Part shown: positions 1 through 6,670 of the stretch, piece by piece
How the letters are laid out: every line of letters begins with the position of its first letter
Numbering within the stretch: position 1 is the first letter of the stretch
DNA from: an uncultured Catenibacterium sp.
Lineage (GTDB): Bacteria > Bacillota_I > Bacilli_A > Erysipelotrichales > Coprobacillaceae
DNA: 8,964 nt
Reading direction: 5' to 3'
Assembly (NCBI RefSeq): GCF_900764565.1
Contig: NZ_CAAFOM010000038.1
Coordinates: 1 to 8,964 of the forward strand
Made by a program: the position numbers and the translations under genes
Notes under the pieces: model-generated
Databases searched by the model: none
What the model was told of the DNA's origin: nothing
Seen by the model: the letters and a program-made list of their open reading frames with translations, nothing else

Positions 1-852
1 CAGAACTTTGACAATGGCAAAGTTGACTATGCAACAATCAACTCTACATTAGTAGATAAGTATAAAGGTAAAGATACTTTCACTACTTTCAATGAAGGTT
101 TCTTATTCTACCTAAACTTAAATTTCAAAGTTAAGTCTATTGCTGATAAGAATGTAAGAGAAGCATTATCTTATGCAATCAACAGAAAAGACTTATGTGA
201 AAATGTCTTAAAGGATGGCTCTAGAGCAGCTACTGGTTTCGTTCCATCACAGTTATCTAAGAGCCCAGCTGGTAAAGACTTCCGTGATGATGCAGGTGAT
301 CTTGTAGGTTACGATGTTAAGAAAGCACAGGAATACTTAGATGCAGCTAAGAAAGAATTAGGTACTGATACAATCACAGTTGATTTATTATATGGTACTG
401 ATGAATCACCAATGGATACTATGGCTGAGTACTTACAGGGTTCATTCACTAAGTTAAAAGGCTTAAAAGTAAACATGGTTGCAACTGTTAAGAAAGATAG
501 AATCTATAACAGAGAACAAAATGGTAACTACCAGATTGCATGTACTCGTTGGGGACCAGACTACGCTGATCCAACTACTTACTTAAATATATTCTTAACT
601 GGTAACTCAAATAACTTTGGTAAGTACAGCAACGCTAAAGTTGATTCATTAATGAAGCAGGTTCAGACTGAATCAGACTTAACTAAACGTTGGAACTTAA
701 TGCTTCAGGTAGAAAAGACTGCAATGGATGATGTAGCTTATATTCCAGTATTCGAAAAGGGTGCTGCAGCATTAAAGGCTAAGAATGTTAAGGGATTAGT
801 TCATTCAGCAGTAGGTGTTCCTTATACATTCAAATACGTAACTATTAAATAA
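1..852 (+). CDS. oppA: Oligopeptide ABC transporter substrate-binding protein, C-terminal 283 residues (5' partial)
   Basis: The frame is open from base 1 to the TAA at 850-852 and gives 283 residues; the start, signal peptide and roughly the first half lie outside the window. It is a family 5 (OppA/DppA) extracellular solute-binding protein that captures peptides outside the membrane and delivers them to OppBC. Visible family signs are the NVREALSYAINR block (residues 51-62), typical of the second lobe, and the WGPDYADP block (184-191) followed by an F-x-T-G stretch, which matches the conserved W-x-x-DY-x-DP motif. The C-terminus ends with the usual short VPYTFKYV strand. It is the first visible gene of an opp operon and is separated from oppB by a hairpin. 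The family is sure; the peptide length or sequence it prefers cannot be told. An internal ATG at 412 is not a start, because the homology continues upstream of it. Confidence 0.93.
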   Translation, partial: QNFDNGKVDYATINSTLVDKYKGKDTFTTFNEGFLFYLNLNFKVKSIADKNVREALSYAINRKDLCENVLKDGSRAATGFVPSQLSKSPAGKDFRDDAGDLVGYDVKKAQEYLDAAKKELGTDTITVDLLYGTDESPMDTMAEYLQGSFTKLKGLKVNMVATVKKDRIYNREQNGNYQIACTRWGPDYADPTTYLNIFLTGNSNNFGKYSNAKVDSLMKQVQTESDLTKRWNLMLQVEKTAMDDVAYIPVFEKGAAALKAKNVKGLVHSAVGVPYTFKYVTIK

Positions 853-877
853 GAATAAACAGAACATAGTGAGAATA

Positions 878-917
878 AACACATTATAGCTCTTGCTATA
901 ATGTGTTCTTCTTTTTT
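878..917 (+). terminator. Intercistronic terminator/attenuator between oppA and oppB
   Basis: The arm AACACATTATAGC (878-890) pairs perfectly with GCTATAATGTGTT (895-907) around a TCTT loop, giving a 13-bp stem followed by CTTCTTTTTT (908-917). The shape is that of an intrinsic terminator, but the oppB reading frame starts only 22 nt later and there is no good promoter in between. I infer partial termination or a 3' stabiliser for the oppA mRNA, which would give more binding protein than membrane parts, as is common for ABC importers. Confidence 0.8.
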
Positions 918-922
918 AAATG

Positions 923-931
923 AAAGGTGTG
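923..931 (+). promoter_or_regulatory. Ribosome binding site that sets the oppB start at 940
   Basis: AAAGGTGTG lies 8 nt upstream of the ATG at 940 and is a partial match to the Shine-Dalgarno consensus. It supports 940 as the start. The in-frame ATG at 901 is inside the right arm of the terminator hairpin and has no ribosome binding site. Confidence 0.6.
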
Positions 932-939
932 ATATTTAT

Positions 940-1887
940 ATGGACAAATCCATGATTAGGTATATCTTAAAGAGATTGCTAATTTCAGCAGTTACTTTAT
1001 TCGTTATACTAACAGTTCTGTTCATTATGACTCGTTGTATGCCAGGTTCTCCATTCAACTCAGAAAAGTTGAGTCCAGAACAGCAGAAAGTCATTATGGC
1101 AAAATATGGTCTTGATAAGCCAGTTCTTGTACAGTATGGTACATACTTAAAGAATATGTTATCAGGCGACTTCGGTGTTTCTTATGTTTTATACAAAGAT
1201 CAGAATGTTTCTGAATTAGTATTTGACGCAGCTAAGATTTCATTTGCTTATGGTATCGCTGCATGTATCTTAGGTACATTAGTAGGTATGTTACTTGGTA
1301 TCGTTGCTGCATTAAACAAGAACACTATTTGGGATACAATTGCAACTATTATTTCTATCTTAGGTGTATCTATCCCATCATTCGTATTCGCATTATTACT
1401 TGTTATCTTGTTCAGTAATGATCTTCGTATCTTACCGACAATGTATGATGATATGAATCCAATCTTCTCATCTATATTGCCAGTTGTCGCTTTATCTATG
1501 AGCGTTATTGCCAACGTAGCACGTTTCACTCGTACAGAAATGATTTCTGTATTAAATAGTGAATACATGACTCTAGCAATGGCTAAAGGTTTAGATCGTA
1601 AGACATTAATCTTCAAGCATGCATTACGTAATGCCTTAATCCCAGTAATCACTATCTTAGGTCCAATCCTAGTTAACTTGATGACTGGTACAATGGTAGT
1701 AGAACAGATCTGTTCTGTACCAGGTTTAGGTAAGCTATTAATTAACAGTATTCGTGCCAATGACTATAACATCATCGTTGCATGTTCATTCTTATATGCA
1801 TTTATGTATATCGTTATGATGTTAGTAATCGATGTATCTTATGGTATTATCGATCCACGTATCCGTTTAGGAAAGGGGGACAACTAA
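940..1887 (+). CDS. oppB: Oligopeptide ABC transporter permease OppB
   Basis: This 315-aa inner membrane permease forms half of the peptide channel with OppC. It begins with the family-typical MIRYILKRLL stretch and a first membrane helix (about residues 9-31), then an extracellular region containing the LSPEQQKVIMAKYGLDKP block, then five more hydrophobic helices. The cytoplasmic EAA loop, which docks on the ATPase subunits, runs from about 208 (EYMTLAMAKGL) to 230. VPGLGKLL and the final IDPRIRLG are typical OppB/DppB end motifs. The start at 940 was chosen because of the nearby ribosome binding site; a start at 952 would also fit the family alignment but lies too far from that site. The TAA is 1 nt before the oppC ATG, so translation is probably coupled. 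Confidence 0.95.
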   Translation: MDKSMIRYILKRLLISAVTLFVILTVLFIMTRCMPGSPFNSEKLSPEQQKVIMAKYGLDKPVLVQYGTYLKNMLSGDFGVSYVLYKDQNVSELVFDAAKISFAYGIAACILGTLVGMLLGIVAALNKNTIWDTIATIISILGVSIPSFVFALLLVILFSNDLRILPTMYDDMNPIFSSILPVVALSMSVIANVARFTRTEMISVLNSEYMTLAMAKGLDRKTLIFKHALRNALIPVITILGPILVNLMTGTMVVEQICSVPGLGKLLINSIRANDYNIIVACSFLYAFMYIVMMLVIDVSYGIIDPRIRLGKGDN

Positions 1888-1888
1888 G

Positions 1889-2821
1889 ATGGACGACAAG
1901 AAGTATGAATTTTTGCCAGATGATTTTGAGTTTATCGGTGATAAACAGAATATCAACATTGATGAAGTTGCTCCTGCAAGACCTGCTTGGAAAGACGTTG
2001 TTTACCGTTTTACTCAGAACAAAGGTGCAATCTTTGGTTTAGCTTGTATTATTATCATTGCTTTACTTGCTATCTTTGTACCAATGATTTCTCATTGGAA
2101 ATATGATGCAATTGATACAAATATTGCGAATGTTCTTCCAAATGGTACTCATTTCTTTGGTACTGATAAATATGGCCGTGACTTGTTCGTAAGAACTTGG
2201 CAGGGTACTCGTATTTCATTAATTATCGCATTAGTTGCAGTAGTTATTGATATCGTAGTTGGTATGACTTATGGTTTAATTTCTGGTTACTTTGGTGGCT
2301 TAGTTGACTCAGTCCTTCAGAGAATTCAGGAAATCATCAACTCAATCCCAACTCTAGTAGTATTAACTATCCTTTTAACAGTATTAAAGCCTTCTTTATA
2401 TACCGTTATTCTTGCGTTAATCTTCACTGAATGGATTCCTATGTCTCGTATTACAAGAGCACAGGTATTAAAAATCAAGGAAGATGAATTCATTCTTGCT
2501 TCTAGAACATTAGGTGCAAGCAATATCTTTATCTTATTCAAGGAAATCTTACCAAACATCTTTGGTCAGTTAATCATCATGTCTATGATGACTATCCCAA
2601 ATGCGATCTTCTATGAAGCATATCTAGCATTCGTTGGTTTAGGTTTAACTGTACCTCAGGCTTCACTTGGTACTTTGATCAACTCAGGTTTCGAAGTATT
2701 CACAGTATATCCAACTCAGATGACTATCCCAGCTATTATCCTTGCAGTATTAATGTTAGGATTCAACTTATTAGGTGATGGTTTAAGAGATGCACTTGAT
2801 CCTACTATGAAGGAGATGTAA
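1889..2821 (+). CDS. oppC: Oligopeptide ABC transporter permease OppC
   Basis: This 310-aa permease is the partner of OppB. A soluble N-terminal tail of about 45 residues, rich in acidic residues, leads into the OppC N-terminal helix (about 47-68). The FGTDKYGRD motif (about 90-98) is diagnostic of OppC/DppC, and the EAA loop starts at about residue 200 (EFILASRTLGAS). The end, GDGLRDALDPTMKEM, is the standard OppC C-terminus. The ribosome binding site GGAAAGGGGG lies within the last codons of oppB, and only 1 nt separates the two genes. The next gene, oppD, begins 2 nt after the stop, with its own AAGGAG inside the oppC 3' end. Nothing is missing compared with family members of normal size. 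Confidence 0.95.
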   Translation: MDDKKYEFLPDDFEFIGDKQNINIDEVAPARPAWKDVVYRFTQNKGAIFGLACIIIIALLAIFVPMISHWKYDAIDTNIANVLPNGTHFFGTDKYGRDLFVRTWQGTRISLIIALVAVVIDIVVGMTYGLISGYFGGLVDSVLQRIQEIINSIPTLVVLTILLTVLKPSLYTVILALIFTEWIPMSRITRAQVLKIKEDEFILASRTLGASNIFILFKEILPNIFGQLIIMSMMTIPNAIFYEAYLAFVGLGLTVPQASLGTLINSGFEVFTVYPTQMTIPAIILAVLMLGFNLLGDGLRDALDPTMKEM

Positions 2822-2823
2822 TT

Positions 2824-3924
2824 ATGGCTGACAGAGAAAGAATTTTAAAAATCAGAAACTTAAATATTTCCTTCAAGATTGAAGGTAAGAAAGTCAATGC
2901 CATCCGTGGTGTTAACTTAGACCTTTATAAGGGAGAAACAATTGCGATTGTAGGTGAATCTGGTTCAGGTAAATCAGTTACTACAAAAGCTATTATGGGT
3001 ATCTTAGCTAAGAATGGTAGTATTGAAAGTGGTTCAATCGACTATACTTGGCATGATCCAGATACTGATGAAAAACATACAGTAGATATTACTAAGATGA
3101 CAGAAAAGGAAATCCAGAAGGAAATCCGTGGTCGTAAGATTGCGATGGTCTTCCAGGATCCAATGACTTCTCTAGACCCAACAATGACAATTGGTAAACA
3201 AATCATGGAACCAATGATGTATCATTATGGAACATCTAAAGAAGAAGCATATAAAAAGGCTGTACAGCTTCTTGAAGAAGTAGGTATCACAAATGCTGAA
3301 AAGCGTATGAAGAACTATCCTCACCAGTTATCAGGTGGTATGAGACAGCGTGTTGTTATCGCAATCGCTTTATCTTGTGATCCATATGTATTAATCTGTG
3401 ACGAACCTACAACAGCCCTAGACGTAACAATCCAGGCTAAGATCCTTGAATTAATTCAGGACTTACAGAAGAAAAAAGGTATTTCAGTTATTTATATCAC
3501 ACATGACTTAGGTGTAGTTGCTAAGGTAGCAGACTTCGTAAACGTTATGTATGCAGGTAAGATCGTAGAAACAGGTTCTATCGAAGATATCTTCTACAGA
3601 CCTTTACATCCATATACTTGGGGTCTTTTATCAGCAATGCCTGATTTAAATACTGATGATCCAGAATTATATACAATTCCTGGTTCACCACCAAACGTTA
3701 CAAAAGAAATCAAAGGTGATGCATTCGCACCACGTAATAAATATGCATTAAATATCGATAAGAGAATTGAACCACCTATGTTTAAAGTAGAAGGTTCTAC
3801 AACTCATAAGGTAGCCAGCTGGTTAATGCATCCAAATGCGCCAAAGGTAGAAATGCCTGAAGCATTAAGAAAGAGAATCGATAACATGATGAAAGAAGGT
3901 GTACCAAATAATGGACAAGAATAG
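2824..3924 (+). CDS. oppD: Oligopeptide ABC transporter ATP-binding protein OppD
   Basis: This 366-aa ABC ATPase powers peptide import together with OppF. All nucleotide-binding motifs are present: Walker A GESGSGKS (44-51), Q-loop glutamine 111 in FQDP, signature LSGGMRQR (169-176), Walker B VLICDEP (189-195) and switch histidine 227 (THDLG). After about residue 255 comes the C-terminal oligopeptide/dipeptide domain (HPYTWGLLSAMP, then PPNV). In many relatives this domain carries four cysteines proposed to hold an Fe-S cluster. Here the equivalent places read GDAFAPRNKYALNID and KVASWL, with no cysteines, as I recall for lactococcal-type OppD. The end of the gene overlaps oppF by 14 nt. Confidence 0.95.
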   Translation: MADRERILKIRNLNISFKIEGKKVNAIRGVNLDLYKGETIAIVGESGSGKSVTTKAIMGILAKNGSIESGSIDYTWHDPDTDEKHTVDITKMTEKEIQKEIRGRKIAMVFQDPMTSLDPTMTIGKQIMEPMMYHYGTSKEEAYKKAVQLLEEVGITNAEKRMKNYPHQLSGGMRQRVVIAIALSCDPYVLICDEPTTALDVTIQAKILELIQDLQKKKGISVIYITHDLGVVAKVADFVNVMYAGKIVETGSIEDIFYRPLHPYTWGLLSAMPDLNTDDPELYTIPGSPPNVTKEIKGDAFAPRNKYALNIDKRIEPPMFKVEGSTTHKVASWLMHPNAPKVEMPEALRKRIDNMMKEGVPNNGQE

Positions 3925-4864
3925 TCAGACTCCAATTCTTGAAGTCAAGAATTTAAAACAGTATTTCTATCCAAGTAGAAAGTTTACTGTAAAAGCCGTT
4001 GATGGTATTTCATTCAAGATCATGCCAGGTGAAACATATGGTTTAGTAGGTGAATCTGGTTCTGGTAAATCTACTACTGGTCGTGCTATCATCAGACTAT
4101 ATGATCCAACTGATGGTCAGATTATTTTCGAAGGTGAAGATATCACTGGTAAGATGTCTAAGAAAGCTCTTAAGACATTACGTACTAAGATGGCTATGAT
4201 TTTCCAGGATCCAATGGCTTGTTTAAACCCTCGTAAGAAGGTTATTGATATTATTGCTCAGGGTCTTGATATTCATCATGATTATAAAGATGAAAAAGAA
4301 AGAGAAGAAAAGGTTTATAAGATTCTTGAGATGGTAGGTCTATCAAAAGAACATGCGAACCGTTTCCCACACCAGTTCTCTGGTGGACAGAGACAGCGTA
4401 TTGGTATCGCAAGAGCCTTAATTATGAACCCTGATCTAATCATTGCCGATGAAGCAATCTCAGCCCTAGACGTATCTATTCAGGCACAGGTTGTAAACCT
4501 AATGAAGAAGATGCAGAAAGAAACAGGTGCTGCTTACTTATTTATCGCTCATGACTTATCAATGGTTAAATACATCTCTGATAGAATTGGTGTATTACAT
4601 TTAGGTCACTTAGTAGAAACAGGAACTGCAGATGAAATCTTTAGTAATCCTCTCCATCCATATACAAGATCTTTATTATCTGCTATCCCTCATTCTAACC
4701 CAAGAGTAGAAAAGGTAAGGAAATCATTCTCTTATGATTATGAAACAAGCGGTCTTGATTATAACGCTGGTACTCAGCATCAGATTACTGAAACACACTT
4801 TGTATTAGGTACTGATGAAGATGTTGTACAGTTCAAGAAAGACGCAGCAAACTTCAAATTATAA
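3911..4864 (+). CDS. oppF: Oligopeptide ABC transporter ATP-binding protein OppF
   Basis: This 317-aa second ATPase of the Opp importer has Walker A GESGSGKS (47-54), Q-loop glutamine 99, signature FSGGQRQR (156-163), Walker B LIIADEA (176-182) and switch histidine 214 (AHDLS). The residue after the catalytic glutamate is alanine (DEA) rather than the usual proline; I have seen DEAISALD in Bacillota OppF, so this is probably normal. I chose the ATG at 3911 because AAGGTG (3896-3901) lies 9 nt upstream; the GTG at 3899 overlaps that site and would add only four residues. The start lies inside the oppD end, which implies coupled translation. The C-terminal tail (about 250-317) is acidic and lacks the cysteine motif. 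It is the last gene before a strong terminator. Confidence 0.95.
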   Translation: MDKNSQTPILEVKNLKQYFYPSRKFTVKAVDGISFKIMPGETYGLVGESGSGKSTTGRAIIRLYDPTDGQIIFEGEDITGKMSKKALKTLRTKMAMIFQDPMACLNPRKKVIDIIAQGLDIHHDYKDEKEREEKVYKILEMVGLSKEHANRFPHQFSGGQRQRIGIARALIMNPDLIIADEAISALDVSIQAQVVNLMKKMQKETGAAYLFIAHDLSMVKYISDRIGVLHLGHLVETGTADEIFSNPLHPYTRSLLSAIPHSNPRVEKVRKSFSYDYETSGLDYNAGTQHQITETHFVLGTDEDVVQFKKDAANFKL

Positions 4865-4868
4865 CATT

Positions 4869-4908
4869 AAAAGACTATGACACTTATGTGTGATAGTCTT
4901 TTTTTTTT
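4869..4908 (+). terminator. Intrinsic terminator of the opp operon
   Basis: AAGACTATGACAC (4871-4883) pairs with GTGTGATAGTCTT (4888-4900) with one mismatch around a TTAT loop, and the T-run continues without interruption to 4908. It begins a few bases after the oppF stop and is a textbook rho-independent terminator. Confidence 0.92.
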
Positions 4909-4929
4909 AGGCTTTAATATGGATAAGTT

Positions 4930-5118
4930 ACATTTTTTCGTTGTAAAAAGTGTATAGGTACTACATTTATTCGCTGTAAAAAGTGTAGTTGTAACACATT
5001 TTTACGTTGTAAAAAGTGTAGTGTTAACACATTTTTTCACTGTAAAAAGTGTAGTGTTAACACACTTTTTCGTTGTAAAAAGTGTATAAGGATTCATTTA
5101 TTCGCTGTAAAAAATGTA
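4930..5118. repeat. Array of six palindromic 33-bp repeats upstream of the ATPase gene
   Basis: Units begin at 4930, 4963, 4996, 5029 and 5062 (exact 33-bp steps), and a sixth, shortened unit begins near 5094. Each has the layout ACATTTTTT-CGTTGT-AAAAAGTGT followed by a 9-nt linker, best conserved as AGTGTTAAC. The two arms are inverted repeats; in unit 5 they match perfectly over 9 bp (ACACTTTTT with AAAAAGTGT, 6-nt loop). At the unit 3/4 and 4/5 junctions the linker forms a second perfect palindrome, GTGTTAACAC (5021-5030 and 5054-5063). There are no unique spacers, so this is not CRISPR. The last unit supplies the -35 of the ATPase promoter, which suggests an operator array, but this is inference. 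The rest of the 4909-5158 gap holds only the promoter and ribosome binding site. Confidence 0.93.
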
Positions 5119-5133
5119 GAAAAGTGTTATAAT
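5105..5133 (+). promoter_or_regulatory. Probable sigma-A promoter of the ATPase gene
   Basis: A perfect -10 TATAAT lies at 5128-5133, 17 bp after CTGTAA (5105-5110), a 3-of-6 match to TTGACA. The -35 falls inside the right half of the sixth palindromic repeat, so a protein bound to the repeats would compete with RNA polymerase or contact it. The -10 is convincing and the -35 weak. A strong ribosome binding site, AAGGAGGTG (5145-5153), follows 5 nt before the ATG. Confidence 0.65.
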
Positions 5134-5158
5134 GAAATAGAAAAAAGGAGGTGTCTAT

Positions 5159-6457
5159 ATGTATCGCTTTGCTATAAAAAAATTATTTAAATGGAAAGAA
5201 AAGCCAAATCGTAAACCTTTGATTATTAAAGGAGCTAGACAGGTTGGAAAAACCTGGTTAATGAAAGAATTTGGGGAAAAAGCATATAATCAGACTGTCT
5301 ATATAAATTTTGATTCAAATCCAATGATGTCTGACTTATTCTCTTATGATTTAGATACAAATCGTTTAATAACTGGGATTGAACTTTATAGTGGTAAGAA
5401 AATTGATCCAGATAACACACTTCTTATATTTGACGAAATTCAAGAAGTTCCGAGGGCGTTATCTTCTTTAAAATACTTTTATGAAAATGCACCTGAATAT
5501 CATATTGTATGTGCAGGTTCACTTTTAGGTATTGCGCTTCATCAAGGAACATCATTTCCAGTAGGTAAAGTGGATTTTATGGATCTTTATCCTCTTAGTT
5601 TTAACGAATTTTTATTGGCTACAGATAAAGAGCGATTTGTAGAACTACTTGATCAACAAGATTATCAAATGATTACAAGTTTTAAGCAGATATATATTGA
5701 TGCATTGAAGCAGTATTATTTTGTGGGTGGAATGCCGGAAGCTGTACAATGTTTTGCGAATTATAATGATTACAATAAAGTACGCACTATTCAGAAAAAA
5801 ATTCTAGAAACTTATGATAATGATTTTTCTAAACATGCACCTAATGAAATTGTTCCTAAAATAAGATCGCTTTGGAATAATATTCCATCGCAACTTTCTA
5901 AGGAAAATAAAAAATTCATATATGGTCTTGTTCGTTCAGGAGCACGTGCTAAAGAATATGAAACAGCTATTATGTGGTTGTCTGATTGCGGATTAATACA
6001 TCAAATTAGTCGTGTAAATCAAGCGCGTATTCCTTTAAAAGCATATGCAGACTTAAAGGCTTTTAAAATTTATTTATTAGATGTAGGCCTTTTAGGATGT
6101 ATGTCTCATTTAAGTCAAAAGACGATTATTGAAGGTAATAGTTTATTTGTAGAATTTAAAGGGGCAATGACTGAACAATATGTATGCCAACAACTAAAGA
6201 CAATAGAAGATTTAGATGTTTATTATTATACAAACGATAGAGGAAACTGTGAAATAGACTTTGTGATAGATAGAGATAACCAGATTATTCCAATAGAAGT
6301 TAAAGCGGAAGAAAATTTGAAGGCTAAGAGTCTTAAAACATATAGTGAAAAGTTCTCTCCAGATATTTGTGTTCGTACTTCTATGTCTGACTATAGAAAA
6401 GAAGATTGGCTTATTAATCTTCCTCTTTATGCAATAGAAGAAATAAATAAAGTATGA
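5159..6457 (+). CDS. AAA ATPase with DUF4143 (PD-(D/E)XK-like) C-terminal domain
   Basis: This 432-aa protein, full length for its family, has an N-terminal AAA_14 ATPase domain and a C-terminal DUF4143 domain. Walker A is GARQVGKT (25-32) and Walker B is LLIFDEIQE (88-96). CAGSLLG (about 120-126) sits where the sensor lies, and DLYPLSFNEF and YYFVGGMPEAV are family blocks. In the C-terminal domain, EIDFVID (365-371) and IEVK (379-382) look like the acidic and E-x-K parts of a PD-(D/E)XK nuclease fold, so nuclease activity is possible but unproven. The cellular role of this family is unknown. It has its own promoter behind the 33-bp repeat array and stops at the edge of a terminator hairpin, so it is monocistronic. 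By hand count it uses more CAA than CAG for glutamine (about 14 to 6), while the opp genes use nearly only CAG, which hints at a foreign origin. Family confidence is high; function is open. Confidence 0.92.
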   Translation: MYRFAIKKLFKWKEKPNRKPLIIKGARQVGKTWLMKEFGEKAYNQTVYINFDSNPMMSDLFSYDLDTNRLITGIELYSGKKIDPDNTLLIFDEIQEVPRALSSLKYFYENAPEYHIVCAGSLLGIALHQGTSFPVGKVDFMDLYPLSFNEFLLATDKERFVELLDQQDYQMITSFKQIYIDALKQYYFVGGMPEAVQCFANYNDYNKVRTIQKKILETYDNDFSKHAPNEIVPKIRSLWNNIPSQLSKENKKFIYGLVRSGARAKEYETAIMWLSDCGLIHQISRVNQARIPLKAYADLKAFKIYLLDVGLLGCMSHLSQKTIIEGNSLFVEFKGAMTEQYVCQQLKTIEDLDVYYYTNDRGNCEIDFVIDRDNQIIPIEVKAEENLKAKSLKTYSEKFSPDICVRTSMSDYRKEDWLINLPLYAIEEINKV

Positions 6458-6484
6458 AAAAACGACACAATCAAGTGTCGTTTT
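6457..6484. terminator. Terminator hairpin, left copy, between the ATPase gene and the transporter remnant
   Basis: AAAACGACAC (6459-6468) and GTGTCGTTTT (6475-6484) form a perfect 10-bp stem with a 6-nt loop. Read on the minus strand it is followed by six T, which suits the transporter remnant. On the plus strand it has four T and can stop the ATPase transcript, whose TGA ends at 6457. It is identical to the hairpin at 7005-7032. Confidence 0.85.
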
Positions 6485-6488
6485 AATG

Positions 6489-6670
6489 ATAATTCATGCT
6501 TTTTTTGTAATTTTTTAGCGACAAGTACTAGTACAATCGCAAGTGCTACAGGAATAGGTGGACCGATATAACCCATTACATAAGATCCAGTGGCATCAAA
6601 GAAGCTTGCTGAAATCTTAGGACCCACAAAAGCACCAATCCCATAACTAATAAGGATTCAACTATAATTT
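6489..6670 (-). pseudogene. Remnant of an OFA-type MFS transporter (last 59 codons only)
   Basis: Read on the minus strand from 6669, this matches residues 346-404 of the intact transporter at 7037-8251 (helices 11 and 12), including the shared run VGPKISASFFDATGSYVMGY. It is broken in three ways: nothing upstream of residue 346, an in-frame TGA at 6658-6660, and a 1-nt insertion in the A-run near the end that shifts the frame. The position of the original stop codon also reads TAT instead of TAA. Read alone, the frame from 6627 gives a 66-aa hybrid that runs out of frame into the terminator, and it should not be called a gene. There is no ribosome binding site. It may be transcribed as the 3' tail of the antitoxin message and lend it a terminator. 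Confidence 0.88.

Larger units (their letters stand above)
6457..6670. repeat. Left copy of a diverged 213-bp direct repeat
   Basis: This stretch aligns with 7005-7217 over its whole length, with about 27 differences by hand count (roughly 87% identity) and one extra base in the T-run near 6501-6507. It contains the terminator hairpin and the last 59 codons of an OFA-type transporter. The alignment begins at the final A of the ATPase stop codon and ends inside the antitoxin stop codon. Many differences are at third codon positions, so the copy came from a related but distinct transporter gene or is old. Confidence 0.88.

Noticed and set aside
901..939. Start of oppB at the ATG at 901
   Set aside because: This ATG is in the right arm of the terminator hairpin, lacks a ribosome binding site, and would add 13 residues not typical of OppB.
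1248..1760. 170-aa reading frame on the minus strand, and similar frames at 2326-2559 and 5235-5420
   Set aside because: They are antisense shadows of oppB, oppC and the ATPase gene, without ribosome binding sites or recognisable domains.
1782..2042. 86-aa reading frame on the plus strand across the oppB-oppC junction
   Set aside because: It overlaps both well-supported permease genes out of frame.
3899..3910. Start of oppF at the GTG at 3899
   Set aside because: It overlaps the AAGGTG site that correctly spaces the ATG at 3911.
4930..5118. CRISPR array
   Set aside because: The units are directly contiguous, the linkers are near-identical rather than unique spacers, and no cas gene is nearby.
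4930..6457. Type III toxin-antitoxin system (repeat RNA antitoxin before a toxin gene)
   Set aside because: The tandem repeats before a gene resemble ToxIN in layout, but the downstream protein is a 432-aa ATPase rather than a small ToxN-like endoribonuclease, there is no terminator between repeats and gene, and the clear promoter lies after the repeats.
6427..6627. Separate 66-aa protein on the minus strand
   Set aside because: It is the frameshifted end of a transporter remnant; its last third is read through a terminator and the antisense of the ATPase 3' end.
6485..6668. Toxin gene downstream of the antitoxin
   Set aside because: The stretch aligns with the transporter tail, and no frame shows a RelE/ParE-like protein.
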